Below are positions 52,161 to 61,771 of a stretch of 64,000 nucleotides of DNA, piece after piece. The translations under genes were made by a program, and so were the position numbers. The stretch spans positions 1 to 64,000 of the forward strand of contig NZ_FNNR01000005.1 of NCBI RefSeq assembly GCF_900106835.1, in the 5' to 3' direction. Numbering within the stretch: position 1 is the stretch's first letter; each line of letters starts with the position of its first letter. The stretch is from Arthrobacter sp. cf158 (GTDB lineage: Bacteria; Actinomycetota; Actinomycetes; Actinomycetales; Micrococcaceae). Under the pieces are notes generated by a model that saw nothing but the letters and a program-made list of their open reading frames with translations, was not told the origin of the DNA and made no database searches.

Positions 52161-54968
52161 ATGAGCACTGTGGACAGCTTCGGTTCCAAAGGCGTACTGA
52201 ATGTAGCCGGCACCGATTATGAAATTTTCCGGTTGAACTCCGTAGAAGGCGCCGACAGCCTTCCGTTCAGCCTTAAGGTATTGCTTGAAAACCTCCTGCG
52301 GACTGAGGATGGCGCCAATATTACGGCGGACCATGTCCGCGCCCTGGCCGGTTGGGATCCCAATGCGGAGCCCGACACGGAAATCCAGTTCACCCCGGCA
52401 CGAGTCATCATGCAGGACTTCACTGGCGTTCCCTGCGTCGTTGACCTCGCCACCATGCGCGAAGCTGTCAAGGAACTTGGCGGCGACCCCAAGCGCGTCA
52501 ACCCGTTGGCGCCGGCAGAAATGGTCATCGACCACTCCGTCCAGATCGACGCCTTCGGTAACTCCGGCGCACTGGAGCGCAACATGGAGATCGAGTACCA
52601 GCGCAATGGTGAGCGCTACCAGTTCCTTCGCTGGGGCCAGACCGCATTCGATGACTTCAAGGTTGTTCCCCCGGGAACCGGCATCGTCCACCAGGTCAAC
52701 ATCGAGTACCTGGCGCGCACCGTCATGACCCGTGAGGTAGACGGCGTTGTCCGCGCATACCCTGACACCTGTGTTGGCACCGACTCGCACACCACCATGG
52801 TCAACGGCCTGGGCATCCTGGGCTGGGGCGTTGGCGGAATTGAAGCCGAGGCAGCAATGCTCGGCCAGCCTGTTTCCATGCTGATTCCCCGCGTTGTCGG
52901 CTTCAAGCTCAACGGCAGCATCCCGGCCGGCGCCACCGCCACGGACGTGGTCCTCACCATCACCGAAATGCTGCGTAAGCACGGTGTGGTTGGCAAGTTC
53001 GTGGAGTTCTACGGTGAGGGTGTCGCGGCTGTGCCGCTGGCCAACCGCGCCACCATCGGCAACATGAGCCCGGAATTCGGTTCCACCGCTGCCATGTTCC
53101 CGATCGATGACGTCACACTTGACTACCTGCGCCTGACCGGCCGTTCCGAGGAAAATGTCGCCCTTGTGGAGGCATACACCAAGGAACAGGGTCTCTGGCA
53201 CGATCCCTCCCGTGAACTGCGCTTCTCCGAGTTCCTGGAACTGGACCTTTCCACGGTTGTTCCGTCCATCTCCGGCCCGAAGCGTCCGCAGGACCGCATC
53301 GAGCTCACGGATGCAAAGGAACAGTTCCGCAAGGACATCCACAACTACGTCTCCATCGAAGACGGCAGCGTGGACGAATCCCTGGACGAGTCCTTCCCCG
53401 CTTCCGATTCACCGTCCTTCACGCACGCCGATTCGCACACCACGGAGACGAGCCGGGTTGTATCGGCCGCCAACGGTGCGAACGGCCGTCCGTCGTCGCC
53501 CGTCAAGGTAACCACCGCTGACGGCCGCGAGTTTGAGCTGGACCACGGTGCTGTGTCGATCGCGTCGATCACGTCCTGCACCAACACGTCCAACCCGTCG
53601 GTGATGTTGGCTGCAGCTCTCCTGGCACGCAATGCCGTGGATAAGGGCCTCACCTCCAAGCCGTGGGTCAAGACCTCCGTGGCCCCGGGCTCGAAGGTCG
53701 TCACAGACTACTACGAGAAGTCCGGCCTTACCCCCTACCTGGAGAAGCTCGGCTTCTACATCGTGGGCTATGGCTGCGCCACCTGCATCGGTAACTCCGG
53801 CCCGCTTGAGCCGGAAATTTCCGAGGCAATCCAGGCCAACGACCTCTCCGTCACCGCAGTCCTTTCGGGTAACCGCAACTTCGAGGGCCGCATCAACCCG
53901 GACGTCAAGATGAACTACCTGGCTTCGCCGCCGCTGGTCATCGCCTACGCCCTGGCCGGTTCCATGGACTTCGACTTCGATACCGATGCCCTGGGCACGG
54001 ACTCCGAAGGCAACGAGGTCTTCCTCAAGGACATTTGGCCGAACCCCACGGAGGTGCAGGAAGTCATTGACTCCTCCATCGACGAAGCCATGTTCGCCAA
54101 GGGTTACGAGGGCGTCTTCGACGGCGACGACCGCTGGAAGGCACTCGACACCCCTGCAGGCGATACCTTCGCCTGGGCCGAGGATTCCACCTACGTTCGG
54201 AAGCCCCCGTACTTTGAGGGCATGAAGGCGCAGCCGGACCCTGTCAAGGACATTGCCGGCGCCCGCGTGCTCCTGAAGCTTGGCGACTCCGTCACCACGG
54301 ACCACATCTCCCCGGCAGGCTCCTTCAAGTCGGATACCCCCGCGGGCCAGTACCTCCTGGCCAACGGTGTGGAGCGCAAGGACTTCAACTCCTACGGCTC
54401 ACGCCGTGGCAACCACGAAGTCATGATCCGCGGTACGTTCGCCAACATCCGCATCAAGAACCAGCTCCTGGACGGCGTGGAGGGTGGCTTCACCCGCGAC
54501 TTCAGCCAGGAAGGCGCACCGCAGGCCTACGTCTACGATGCCGCTCAGAACTACCAGGCAGCCGGCACCCCGCTGGTAGTCCTGGCAGGCAAAGAGTACG
54601 GTTCCGGTTCCTCCCGTGACTGGGCAGCCAAGGGTACTGCGCTCCTGGGTGTCAAGGCCGTCGTCGCCGAAAGCTACGAGCGCATCCACCGCTCCAACCT
54701 GATTGGCATGGGCGTCCTTCCGCTGCAGTTCCCCGCAGGTGAGTCCGCGGCCACGCTGGGCCTCACCGGTACCGAGACGTTCGCTGTTGAAGGCGTCACC
54801 GAGCTGAACAACGGCACCACGCCGAAGACGCTCAAGGTGACGGCCACGGCTGAGGACGGCACTGCCAAGTCCTTCGACGCCGTTCTGCGCATCGATACCC
54901 CGGGTGAAGCGGATTACTACCGCAACGGTGGCATCCTGCAGTACGTTCTGCGCCAGATCTCCGCATAG
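52161..54968 (+). CDS. acn: Aconitate hydratase A
   Basis: 935-residue 4Fe-4S enzyme of the TCA cycle. Cluster cysteines are in [14 protein letters not shown] and [42 protein letters not shown] and the swivel-domain [12 protein letters not shown] are also present. A short polar insertion ([23 protein letters not shown], split around residues 405-430) interrupts the core, as in other actinobacterial acn genes. ATG 52161 has GAGAGGAG upstream. No acnR-like TetR gene follows, unlike Corynebacterium; the next gene is dxs after a strong terminator. Confidence 0.97.
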   Translation: MSTVDSFGSKGVLNVAGTDYEIFRLNSVEGADSLPFSLKVLLENLLRTEDGANITADHVRALAGWDPNAEPDTEIQFTPARVIMQDFTGVPCVVDLATMREAVKELGGDPKRVNPLAPAEMVIDHSVQIDAFGNSGALERNMEIEYQRNGERYQFLRWGQTAFDDFKVVPPGTGIVHQVNIEYLARTVMTREVDGVVRAYPDTCVGTDSHTTMVNGLGILGWGVGGIEAEAAMLGQPVSMLIPRVVGFKLNGSIPAGATATDVVLTITEMLRKHGVVGKFVEFYGEGVAAVPLANRATIGNMSPEFGSTAAMFPIDDVTLDYLRLTGRSEENVALVEAYTKEQGLWHDPSRELRFSEFLELDLSTVVPSISGPKRPQDRIELTDAKEQFRKDIHNYVSIEDGSVDESLDESFPASDSPSFTHADSHTTETSRVVSAANGANGRPSSPVKVTTADGREFELDHGAVSIASITSCTNTSNPSVMLAAALLARNAVDKGLTSKPWVKTSVAPGSKVVTDYYEKSGLTPYLEKLGFYIVGYGCATCIGNSGPLEPEISEAIQANDLSVTAVLSGNRNFEGRINPDVKMNYLASPPLVIAYALAGSMDFDFDTDALGTDSEGNEVFLKDIWPNPTEVQEVIDSSIDEAMFAKGYEGVFDGDDRWKALDTPAGDTFAWAEDSTYVRKPPYFEGMKAQPDPVKDIAGARVLLKLGDSVTTDHISPAGSFKSDTPAGQYLLANGVERKDFNSYGSRRGNHEVMIRGTFANIRIKNQLLDGVEGGFTRDFSQEGAPQAYVYDAAQNYQAAGTPLVVLAGKEYGSGSSRDWAAKGTALLGVKAVVAESYERIHRSNLIGMGVLPLQFPAGESAATLGLTGTETFAVEGVTELNNGTTPKTLKVTATAEDGTAKSFDAVLRIDTPGEADYYRNGGILQYVLRQISA

Positions 54969-55004
54969 CGAAGCAGCTGGATTCCAGCTGACTCCGTTTG
55001 CCAG

Positions 55005-55040
55005 ACAGCCCCGGCTGGTCGCCTGACCAGCCGGGGCTGT
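55005..55040 (+). terminator. Terminator of acn
   Basis: Perfect 16-bp stem (55005-55020 / 55025-55040) with a 4-nt loop, 37 nt after the acn stop. Confidence 0.82.
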
Positions 55041-55145
55041 TGGCGTCCGGGGATTTGCCGCTGCCGGATCGCGGGAGTGGGAAACGCGCGTGCCTCGGGC
55101 ACGCGCTAAAGTTAACAAGCACGTCATTCACCCTAAGGAGGGCCG

Positions 55146-57119
55146 TTGGGACTTTTGGAAACCGTCAAGGATCCACAGGACCTGGCCAAACTGTCCAGCA
55201 CAGAGCTGGAAGAACTGGCCGGAGAAATCAGGGCATTCCTGATCACCAACGTAGCCGCGACGGGTGGTCACCTCGGCCCGAATCTTGGCGTCGTTGAACT
55301 CACGCTTGCCGTCCACCGCAGCTTTGAGTCGCCACGGGACAGCATCGTGTTCGACACCGGGCACCAGTCCTATGTGCACAAACTCCTCACAGGGCGCCAG
55401 GACTTCAGCACGCTCCGCCAGCAAGGCGGACTCTCCGGATATCCGGACCGGGCTGAATCGGAGCATGACATTGTGGAGAGTTCACATGCTTCCTCGTCGC
55501 TGTCCTGGGCTGACGGAATCTCCCGCGCCCGTCAGCTCACCGGCGAAGGTGACCGGTTCGTCGTCGCGGTTGTTGGTGACGGTGCGCTGACCGGTGGCAT
55601 GACGTGGGAAGCCATTAACAACATTGCCGCTGACAAGCGGCGTCGCGTGGTGATCGTGGTCAATGACAACGGGCGTTCCTATGCCCCTACCGTCGGCGGT
55701 TTTGCCGACTACCTCGCGTCGCTCCGGCCCACCATCGACTCCCTGCGGACGGCTCCGGCCTACGAGGGAATGCTGGACTGGTGGAAGAAGAAGCTCCAGA
55801 ACGGCGGTCCGGCCGGTCAGTTCACCTACAAGAGTCTCCACGCCATGAAAAAGGGCATCAAGGACTGGTGGGCTCCCCAGGGCATGTTTGAGGACCTGGG
55901 TATGAAATACATCGGCCCGGTGGACGGGCACAACCTCCAGGCCATGGAACATGCACTCAGCACGGCCAAGGCCTATGGTGGTCCGGTTATTGTGCACGCT
56001 ATGACGGAGAAGGGCCATGGCTACGCTCCGGCACTGGCCAACGAAGCAGACCAGTTCCACGCCGTGGGCATCATCGACCCCGAAACGGGCGAGTCCACGG
56101 AGATGCCAGGTGCCAGGTCCTGGACATCGGTGTTCGCCGAGGAAATTGCCGACATTGCTGATGATCGCCCCGACATCGTGGGCATCACCGGCGCCATGCT
56201 TATTCCCGTCGGGCTGCACAAGTTCGCAGAGCGTCATCCGGAGCGTGTCATCGATGTTGGTATCGCAGAGCAACACGCCCTCACGTCCGCTGCGGGCATG
56301 GCCTTCGGTGGGCTCCACCCTGTGGTGGCGGTCTACGCCACGTTCCTGAACAGGGCCTTCGACCAGCTCCTCATGGATGTGGCCTTGCACAAGGCCGGTG
56401 TCACCATCGTCCTGGACCGTGCCGGCGTCACCGGTCCGGACGGCCCCAGCCATCACGGTATGTGGGACATGGCCATGGTCCAGATCGTGCCTGGCCTGCA
56501 TTTGGCAGCCCCACGCGATGCCACCCGGCTCCGCGAGGAACTGCGCGAGGCCGTGGCCATCAACGATGCTCCCACCGTGGTGCGCTTCTCCAAGGGCAGC
56601 GTCGGCTCAGAGGTGGACGCCATCGAGCGGCTCCACGACGGCGTGGACATCCTGGCCCGGCGACCTGAAGGTTCCACTGAGAACGACGTCCTGATTGTCA
56701 GCGTCGGTGCCATGTCCGAGCTCGCCTTGGATGTGGCGGGCCGTTTGGGCGCCCAAGGCATCAGTTCAACAGTGGTGGACCCGCGGTGGGTCCTCCCTGT
56801 CCGGAAATCGATCATTGCCCTGGCCGCACGCCACCGTCTGGTGATCTGCATCGAGGATGGTGTCCGGGCCGGCGGCGTCGGTTCCCGGATCCGGCAGGAA
56901 ATGCGCGCCGCGGGCGTTGATACCGCGCTGAACGAAGTCGGCCTGCCTGTCGAGTTCCTGGTCCACGGCTCCCGCAGCCAGGTCCTGGAGCGGGTTGGAC
57001 TGACCGCCCAGAAAATAACTCACGACGTCGTAGCCCAGGTTTTGGGTACAAAGGTCCCCTTTGCCAGGCCCCTGCCGGGCCAGGAGCACCCCACCACCGG
57101 CAGTCTGCCCACGTTGTGA
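55146..57119 (+). CDS. dxs: 1-deoxy-D-xylulose-5-phosphate synthase
   Basis: 657-residue thiamine-diphosphate enzyme, first step of the MEP isoprenoid pathway. Seen are [14 protein letters not shown], the TPP motif [23 protein letters not shown], the transketolase pyrimidine domain ([31 protein letters not shown]) and the C-terminal domain. The start is TTG 55146 preceded by AAGGAGG at 5 nt, so it is well supported despite the rare codon. Three small genes follow with overlaps or short gaps. Confidence 0.97.
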   Translation: MGLLETVKDPQDLAKLSSTELEELAGEIRAFLITNVAATGGHLGPNLGVVELTLAVHRSFESPRDSIVFDTGHQSYVHKLLTGRQDFSTLRQQGGLSGYPDRAESEHDIVESSHASSSLSWADGISRARQLTGEGDRFVVAVVGDGALTGGMTWEAINNIAADKRRRVVIVVNDNGRSYAPTVGGFADYLASLRPTIDSLRTAPAYEGMLDWWKKKLQNGGPAGQFTYKSLHAMKKGIKDWWAPQGMFEDLGMKYIGPVDGHNLQAMEHALSTAKAYGGPVIVHAMTEKGHGYAPALANEADQFHAVGIIDPETGESTEMPGARSWTSVFAEEIADIADDRPDIVGITGAMLIPVGLHKFAERHPERVIDVGIAEQHALTSAAGMAFGGLHPVVAVYATFLNRAFDQLLMDVALHKAGVTIVLDRAGVTGPDGPSHHGMWDMAMVQIVPGLHLAAPRDATRLREELREAVAINDAPTVVRFSKGSVGSEVDAIERLHDGVDILARRPEGSTENDVLIVSVGAMSELALDVAGRLGAQGISSTVVDPRWVLPVRKSIIALAARHRLVICIEDGVRAGGVGSRIRQEMRAAGVDTALNEVGLPVEFLVHGSRSQVLERVGLTAQKITHDVVAQVLGTKVPFARPLPGQEHPTTGSLPTL

Positions 57120-57685
57120 GTGCCGGTAGCGGACCGGGCGACTTGCAGCCCGGCGATCTTGTGGTGTCGAGAAACAGGAAATGGAACGGGACTGCACACT
57201 GGGTGGTGCCCGGTACCTATCTTGGCGAAGACATCCATGGTTGGTGGATCTTCCAAGGCGCGGGGGAGTTCTGTTCCCGTCCAGGGGCGGCCTTCTACAC
57301 GGCCTCAGATGCCATCCTGCTGGTCCCGCGCGCGGGTGAGTTCGTTGCCACGTTCTACGACGATTCGTATCCCGGCGACTTCAGGATCTATGTTGATCTC
57401 GCCACAGAGCATGCATGGAAGTCCATCAGACCAGGCGTCACAGAGTTCCACATGATCGACATGGACCTGGACGTTATCCGCTCCACCCAGCACGGGGTGT
57501 TTGTTGATGACGAAGACGAGTTTGAAGAACACCAGGTGGCCATGGGCTATCCCCAGGCGATGGTGGACAGTATGCGGGCAGAATGTGCAGCCCTTTTCGA
57601 GGCAGTGGACACAATGACAGCACCATTCGACATCACCGGCACCAACAGCACCAGCGCTGAGTGGTTCAGGAAAGGACGGGCATGA
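57116..57685 (+). CDS. DUF402 domain protein
   Basis: 189 residues. The body [23 protein letters not shown], then [20 protein letters not shown] strands and [13 protein letters not shown] with [27 protein letters not shown] match DUF402 (FomD/Ntdp-like beta-barrel), whose characterised members are nucleoside di- or triphosphate hydrolases. The acidic residues IDMDLDV and DDEDEFE are the likely metal site. The GTG start overlaps the dxs stop. The substrate here is unknown. Confidence 0.85.
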   Translation: MSAGSGPGDLQPGDLVVSRNRKWNGTAHWVVPGTYLGEDIHGWWIFQGAGEFCSRPGAAFYTASDAILLVPRAGEFVATFYDDSYPGDFRIYVDLATEHAWKSIRPGVTEFHMIDMDLDVIRSTQHGVFVDDEDEFEEHQVAMGYPQAMVDSMRAECAALFEAVDTMTAPFDITGTNSTSAEWFRKGRA

Positions 57686-58242
57686 GCGGCATCATCCGTA
57701 CGTACAAGCGGGACGAGGACGAGGTTCTTCACTTCCGGGAAGCCTGGTACGACGACGAAGACCAGCAATTCGTGATCAATCACGGCGTCGTTGGGCACCA
57801 AAGCACAACAGACGAAACAAGCGTCGAGGATGACTCATCGGTGGAAGGACTCATGGTTGCCTTCGCCGCACAGTGTGAAGAAGACGGATATGCGGAAATC
57901 CCCGAGTCAGATCAATTCTGGGTGGTGGCGCAGATCGCCCTCAAGACCAAGGACGGAACCGAGCGCGACCGGCACCTTGAGCGCAAAGCAAAAGCTGCGC
58001 TGACCGGCGAATTGGCGTGGCGTGGCCTGGGGATCGTGGACCGTTCGGAGATTGGGAACGGGCACCTGAATATCTTCTGCCTCTGCCCGGACGTCAACAA
58101 GGCTGTGAACGCCATCAAGATCTGCGTTCGTGGCGAGGATCTGGACTTTACCAAACTCACAGTGGCAGCAGCACCCCATGGTGAGCCCACGGCGTTCAAG
58201 GTGAAGCACTCGCCCAAGCAGGGTGTGGGCTTTACTCTCTAA
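57682..58242 (+). CDS. Conserved-looking protein of unknown function
   Basis: 186 residues, soluble and acidic at the start (YKRDEDEVLHFREAWYDDEDQQFVINHGVVGHQ), with a middle ESDQFWVVAQIALKTKDGTERDRHLERKAKAAL and a C-terminal half GELAWRGLGIVDRSEIGNGHLNIFCLCPDVNKAVNAIKICVRG, quoted in part. I do not recognise a named family. The ATG overlaps the DUF402 stop by 4 nt (ATGA), with AGGA upstream, so it is certainly translated as part of the dxs operon. Confidence 0.75.
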   Translation: MSGIIRTYKRDEDEVLHFREAWYDDEDQQFVINHGVVGHQSTTDETSVEDDSSVEGLMVAFAAQCEEDGYAEIPESDQFWVVAQIALKTKDGTERDRHLERKAKAALTGELAWRGLGIVDRSEIGNGHLNIFCLCPDVNKAVNAIKICVRGEDLDFTKLTVAAAPHGEPTAFKVKHSPKQGVGFTL

Positions 58243-58272
58243 GTAGCACCCATCACGTCCAGGAGGGACCCC

Positions 58273-58491
58273 ATGTCGTCCAAGAGCAACTGGCCAGGAC
58301 ATACACCGCTGCCTAAGGGTCTCGCCGCACCAGCGAGACGCGCCTTGGCGCATGAGGGGATTGAGACGCTGGAGCAACTGGCGGAGTACGGGGAAGTGAA
58401 AATCTCCAAGCTCCACGGCATGGGGCCAGTGGCCATCGCCCAACTCGAGGACGCCATGGAGGAATCCGGCATTTCGTTCGGCACCGTGTAA
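58273..58491 (+). CDS. Small helix-hairpin-helix protein resembling the RNA polymerase alpha C-terminal domain
   Basis: 72 residues. LPKGLAAPARRALAHEGIETLEQLAEYGEVKISKLHGMGPVAIAQLEDAM (quoted in part) has the layout of alphaCTD or tandem HhH folds: a first helix, the GI-xTLEQL turn, then LHGMGPVAIAQL as the hairpin glycine motif. It could bind DNA or a protein; no function is known to me. ATG 58273 has a strong AGGAGG 6 nt upstream. It is 30 nt after the previous gene and probably ends the dxs operon. Confidence 0.75.
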   Translation: MSSKSNWPGHTPLPKGLAAPARRALAHEGIETLEQLAEYGEVKISKLHGMGPVAIAQLEDAMEESGISFGTV

Positions 58492-58516
58492 CGGGCGGTC
58501 CTATTTGTTGCCCGAG

Positions 58517-58546
58517 GTGACTATTGGCACGGCAGGGCAATAGGGT
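58517..58546 (+). promoter_or_regulatory. Promoter of the aldo/keto reductase gene, leaderless type
   Basis: GTGACT (58517-58522), 18 nt, TAGGGT (58541-58546), then exactly 6 nt to ATG 58553; no Shine-Dalgarno. Confidence 0.5.
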
Positions 58547-58552
58547 GAATTC

Positions 58553-59530
58553 ATGACTGAATACAGACGCCTTGGCCGTTCCGGACTGACCGTCTCAGCT
58601 GTAGGGCTGGGCTGCAACAATTTGGGCCGCGCCAATACGCCCACCGAGTCCCAGGAAGGCACGGACGCTGTAGTCCACGCCGCGATCGATGCCGGGGTGA
58701 CGTTCTTCGACGTCGCAGATGTCTACGGTCGCGAGCCTGGCCTGAGTGAAACCATGCTGGGGAAGGCACTGAAGGGGCGCCGGGACGACGTCGTCATTGG
58801 AACCAAATTCGGCATGGACATGCGCGGTGTCAACGGCAAAGACTTCGATGCCCGCGGTTCACGCCGGTACATTGTGAAGGCGGTCGAAGCCTCGCTGCGC
58901 CGTCTGGACACCGAGTGGATCGACCTTTACCAGTTCCACACTCCGGATCCACGGACTCCCATCGAGGAAACCTTGGCCGCCTTGGATGACCTGGTGTCCA
59001 GTGGCAAGGTCCGCTACATCGGACACTCGAACTTCGCCGGTTGGCAAATTGCCGAGGCAGAGTACGTTGGGCGGCAATCCGGCGGTGTCCGGTTCATCTC
59101 TACACAGAACCACTACAACCTGCTGGATCGTAGGGCCGAACTGGAAGTCCTGCCTGCGGCCGGGGCATTCTCCCTGGGCGTCCTCCCGTACTTCCCCTTG
59201 GCCAATGGGCTTCTCACCGGCAAGTACTCTGCCGGCACGGCACCCGAGGGCTCCCGCCTGAGCCACACCCGCACCAATCTGGTGCACGACGCCGACTGGG
59301 AACAGCTGGGCCGCTTTGGCCAGTTCGCCAAAGAGCGGGGCATCAGCGAACTCCAGCTGGCCTTCTCCTGGCTGGCCGCTCAGCCAGGTGTCAGCAGCGT
59401 GATCGCCGGTGCCACGCGCCCGGAACAGATCCGTGAAAACGCTGACGCCGTGTGCTGGGTTCCGACGCCGGACGAGCGGCTGGAACTGGACGACATCTTC
59501 CCGCGTGCACCAAAAGTGGCGCTTTTCTAG
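58553..59530 (+). CDS. Aldo/keto reductase
   Basis: 325-residue NADPH-dependent TIM-barrel oxidoreductase. It begins YRRLGRSGLTVSAVGLGCNNLG; the catalytic Asp and Tyr are in FFDVADVYGREPGLSE, Lys in VIGTKFG and His in YQFHTPDP; IGHSNFAGWQ and the C-terminal SSVIAGATRPEQIREN form the cofactor site. It resembles the YghZ/YajO-like subgroup; the substrate is unknown. It is probably transcribed alone from a leaderless-type promoter and ended by a 23-bp hairpin. Confidence 0.93.
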   Translation: MTEYRRLGRSGLTVSAVGLGCNNLGRANTPTESQEGTDAVVHAAIDAGVTFFDVADVYGREPGLSETMLGKALKGRRDDVVIGTKFGMDMRGVNGKDFDARGSRRYIVKAVEASLRRLDTEWIDLYQFHTPDPRTPIEETLAALDDLVSSGKVRYIGHSNFAGWQIAEAEYVGRQSGGVRFISTQNHYNLLDRRAELEVLPAAGAFSLGVLPYFPLANGLLTGKYSAGTAPEGSRLSHTRTNLVHDADWEQLGRFGQFAKERGISELQLAFSWLAAQPGVSSVIAGATRPEQIRENADAVCWVPTPDERLELDDIFPRAPKVALF

Positions 59531-59551
59531 GTCCCATTCTTCCAATTCACC

Positions 59552-59601
59552 AGATAGAGGGCCGTGCCCGGAGCGGATGCTCCGGGCACGGCCCTCTATC
59601 T
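59552..59601. terminator. Very long perfect hairpin between the aldo/keto reductase gene and fadB
   Basis: 23-bp perfect stem (59552-59574 / 59579-59601) with a GGAT loop, between convergent genes. Works in both directions in principle. Confidence 0.82.
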
Positions 59602-59629
59602 GTCCATGCGGCTCAGTGCATGCGGCCGT

Positions 59630-61771
59630 TTAGGCAGGTGCAGAAGCCACACCGGGTGCCAGGAACCTCTTACCGTTGACGCGCTCGGATGCGCCAACCC
59701 GGTCCAGGTATGGCGTAATGCCGCCCAGGAACATCGGCCACCCGGCACCCATGATGACGCAGAGGTCGATGTCCTCCGGGCCCGCTACCACGCCTTCTGC
59801 AAGCATGAGCCCGATCTCCTCGGCCAAAGCGTCCTGGGTGCGTCGGAGGACTTCCTCCGCTGTTGATGGCGTGTTGCCGAAGGACATGAGGGCCAGCGTG
59901 TCAGCGGGAATGACGGGGGTTCCTTCCGGACCCGGGGTCCAGAGGGTCTTGACGCCGTTGTCGATGAGCTTCTGCAGGTTTTGCGATACGGGGAACCGGT
60001 CGCCGAAAGCTGCGTGCAGGGACTCCTGAACGTGCTGGGCTACCGGCAGGCCCACCATGGCACTGAGGGTAAAAGGCGACATCGGCAGGCCCATGGGCCG
60101 CAGTGCCGAGTCGGCCACCTCCGCAGGAGTTCCTTCGTCAAATGCGGCGATGACCTCGCCCATGAGGCGAAGCAGGATGCGGTTCACCACGAAGGCTGCC
60201 GCGTCCTTGACGAGGACCGCCGTCTTCTTGAGGCCTTTGGCGAGTTCGAAAGCGGTGGCCAGGACGGCGTCGTCGGTCTTTGGTGCCCGAACGATTTCCA
60301 GCAGGGGCATGACGGCCACTGGGTTGAAGAAGTGGAAGCCCACCAGCCGCTCTGGGTGCTTCAAGTCTTCGGCCATGGCCGTGACGGACAAGGACGACGT
60401 GTTGGTGGCCAGGATGCACTCGGGTGAGACGATTTCCTCAACCTCGGCAAAGACCTGCTTCTTGATATGGAGTTCTTCGAAGACGGCCTCAATAACAAAG
60501 TCGGCGTCGGCAAAGACTTCCTTGGACACGGAGCCGGTGACGAGTGCCTTTGTCCGGTTGGCGGCGTCGGGCTTGATCTTTTTCTTTTCAAGCATCTTGT
60601 CGACTTCGGCGTGGACATAGGCTACGCCCTTGTCCACGCGTGCCTGGTCAATGTCGGTCATCACTACGGGGACTTTGAGTTGCCGGGCGAACAGCAGAGC
60701 CAACTGGCTGGCCATGAGTCCGGCGCCGACCACGCCGATCTTGGTCACCGGGCGGGCCAACTTCCGGTCCGGGGCGCCGGCGGGGCGCTTGGAACGCTTC
60801 TGGACGAGGTCCAGGAAGGCGTACACGGTGGAACGGAACTCGTCTGTCTGCATGAGACCGGCGAGGGTCTCGCATTCGAGCTCAGCAGACTCTGCCTGGG
60901 TCATGGTGCGGTTGGCTTCCATGACATCAAGGACCTTTGCCGGTGCCGGAGAAGCGTTGGAGGTCTTGGCTTCGACGAATGCGCGCCCTGCAGACACGGC
61001 AGCTGCCCAGCGGGCGGCCACCGCATCCTCTGACGCATCAACCGAGTTCGAGCGCTCCGGTGTCACCTCGCCGGAGAGTACGCGCGCCGCCCAAGCCAGG
61101 GACTGCTCCACGAAGTCAGCCGGTTCAAAGATGGCGTCGGCTACGCCCAGCTGGAATGCCTGCGGCCCGGTGAGCGTGCGATTGTTGCTCAACGGGTTCT
61201 CGATCATGACCTTGACCGCATTTTCCGGACCGATCAAGCGCGGAAGAATGTACACGCCGCCCCAGCCCGGTACAAGGCCAATGAATGCTTCGGGGAGGGC
61301 AAGCGCGCCTGCGCCCGTGGACACGGTGCGGTAGGTGGACTGCAGGGCGATTTCCAGCCCGCCCCCCAGCGCGAGGCCATTGATGAAAGCGAAGCTCGGA
61401 ACGCCAAGGTTGGCAAGCGTTGAGTACACCGCGTGGCCCAGTTGGGCCATCCAGAGTCCGTGCTCACGTTCCTTGAGCGTTTTCACGGCAGAAAGGTCGG
61501 CACCCGCCACGAGGAAGTATGGCTTTCCGGTGACGCCCACGCCGACGATCTCGCCGCGGGAAGCGCGTTGCTTGAGGGTCTCCAGGACGCCGCCGAGCTC
61601 GACAAGCGTGTTGGGGCCAAGAGTGGTCGGTTTGGAGTGATCCAGCCCATTGTCCAAGGTGATCAGTGCGAAGGTGCCGGCCCCAGGGAGCTGGATGTCC
61701 TGGACGTACGAATGAGTTACTACTTCATCGGGGAACAGTGCGGCGAGCTTCTGGAATTCGGCGGCGCTCAT
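59630..61771 (-). CDS. fadB: Fatty-acid oxidation multifunctional protein (enoyl-CoA hydratase / 3-hydroxyacyl-CoA dehydrogenase)
   Basis: 713 residues. N-terminal crotonase domain (about 1-200, FINGLALGGGLEIALQ and the LPEAFIGLVPGWGGVYILPRL stretch), linker, NAD-binding HAD domain (about 345-530, IGVVGAGLMASQLALLFA, catalytic His in LVGFHFFNPVAVMPL), and C-terminal HAD domain (535-713). Carries out the second and third steps of beta-oxidation. ATG 61771 overlaps the thiolase stop by 4 nt (ATGA), so fadA-fadB are coupled; the frame upstream to 61873 lies inside fadA. Confidence 0.95.
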   Translation of the reverse strand: MSAAEFQKLAALFPDEVVTHSYVQDIQLPGAGTFALITLDNGLDHSKPTTLGPNTLVELGGVLETLKQRASRGEIVGVGVTGKPYFLVAGADLSAVKTLKEREHGLWMAQLGHAVYSTLANLGVPSFAFINGLALGGGLEIALQSTYRTVSTGAGALALPEAFIGLVPGWGGVYILPRLIGPENAVKVMIENPLSNNRTLTGPQAFQLGVADAIFEPADFVEQSLAWAARVLSGEVTPERSNSVDASEDAVAARWAAAVSAGRAFVEAKTSNASPAPAKVLDVMEANRTMTQAESAELECETLAGLMQTDEFRSTVYAFLDLVQKRSKRPAGAPDRKLARPVTKIGVVGAGLMASQLALLFARQLKVPVVMTDIDQARVDKGVAYVHAEVDKMLEKKKIKPDAANRTKALVTGSVSKEVFADADFVIEAVFEELHIKKQVFAEVEEIVSPECILATNTSSLSVTAMAEDLKHPERLVGFHFFNPVAVMPLLEIVRAPKTDDAVLATAFELAKGLKKTAVLVKDAAAFVVNRILLRLMGEVIAAFDEGTPAEVADSALRPMGLPMSPFTLSAMVGLPVAQHVQESLHAAFGDRFPVSQNLQKLIDNGVKTLWTPGPEGTPVIPADTLALMSFGNTPSTAEEVLRRTQDALAEEIGLMLAEGVVAGPEDIDLCVIMGAGWPMFLGGITPYLDRVGASERVNGKRFLAPGVASAPA

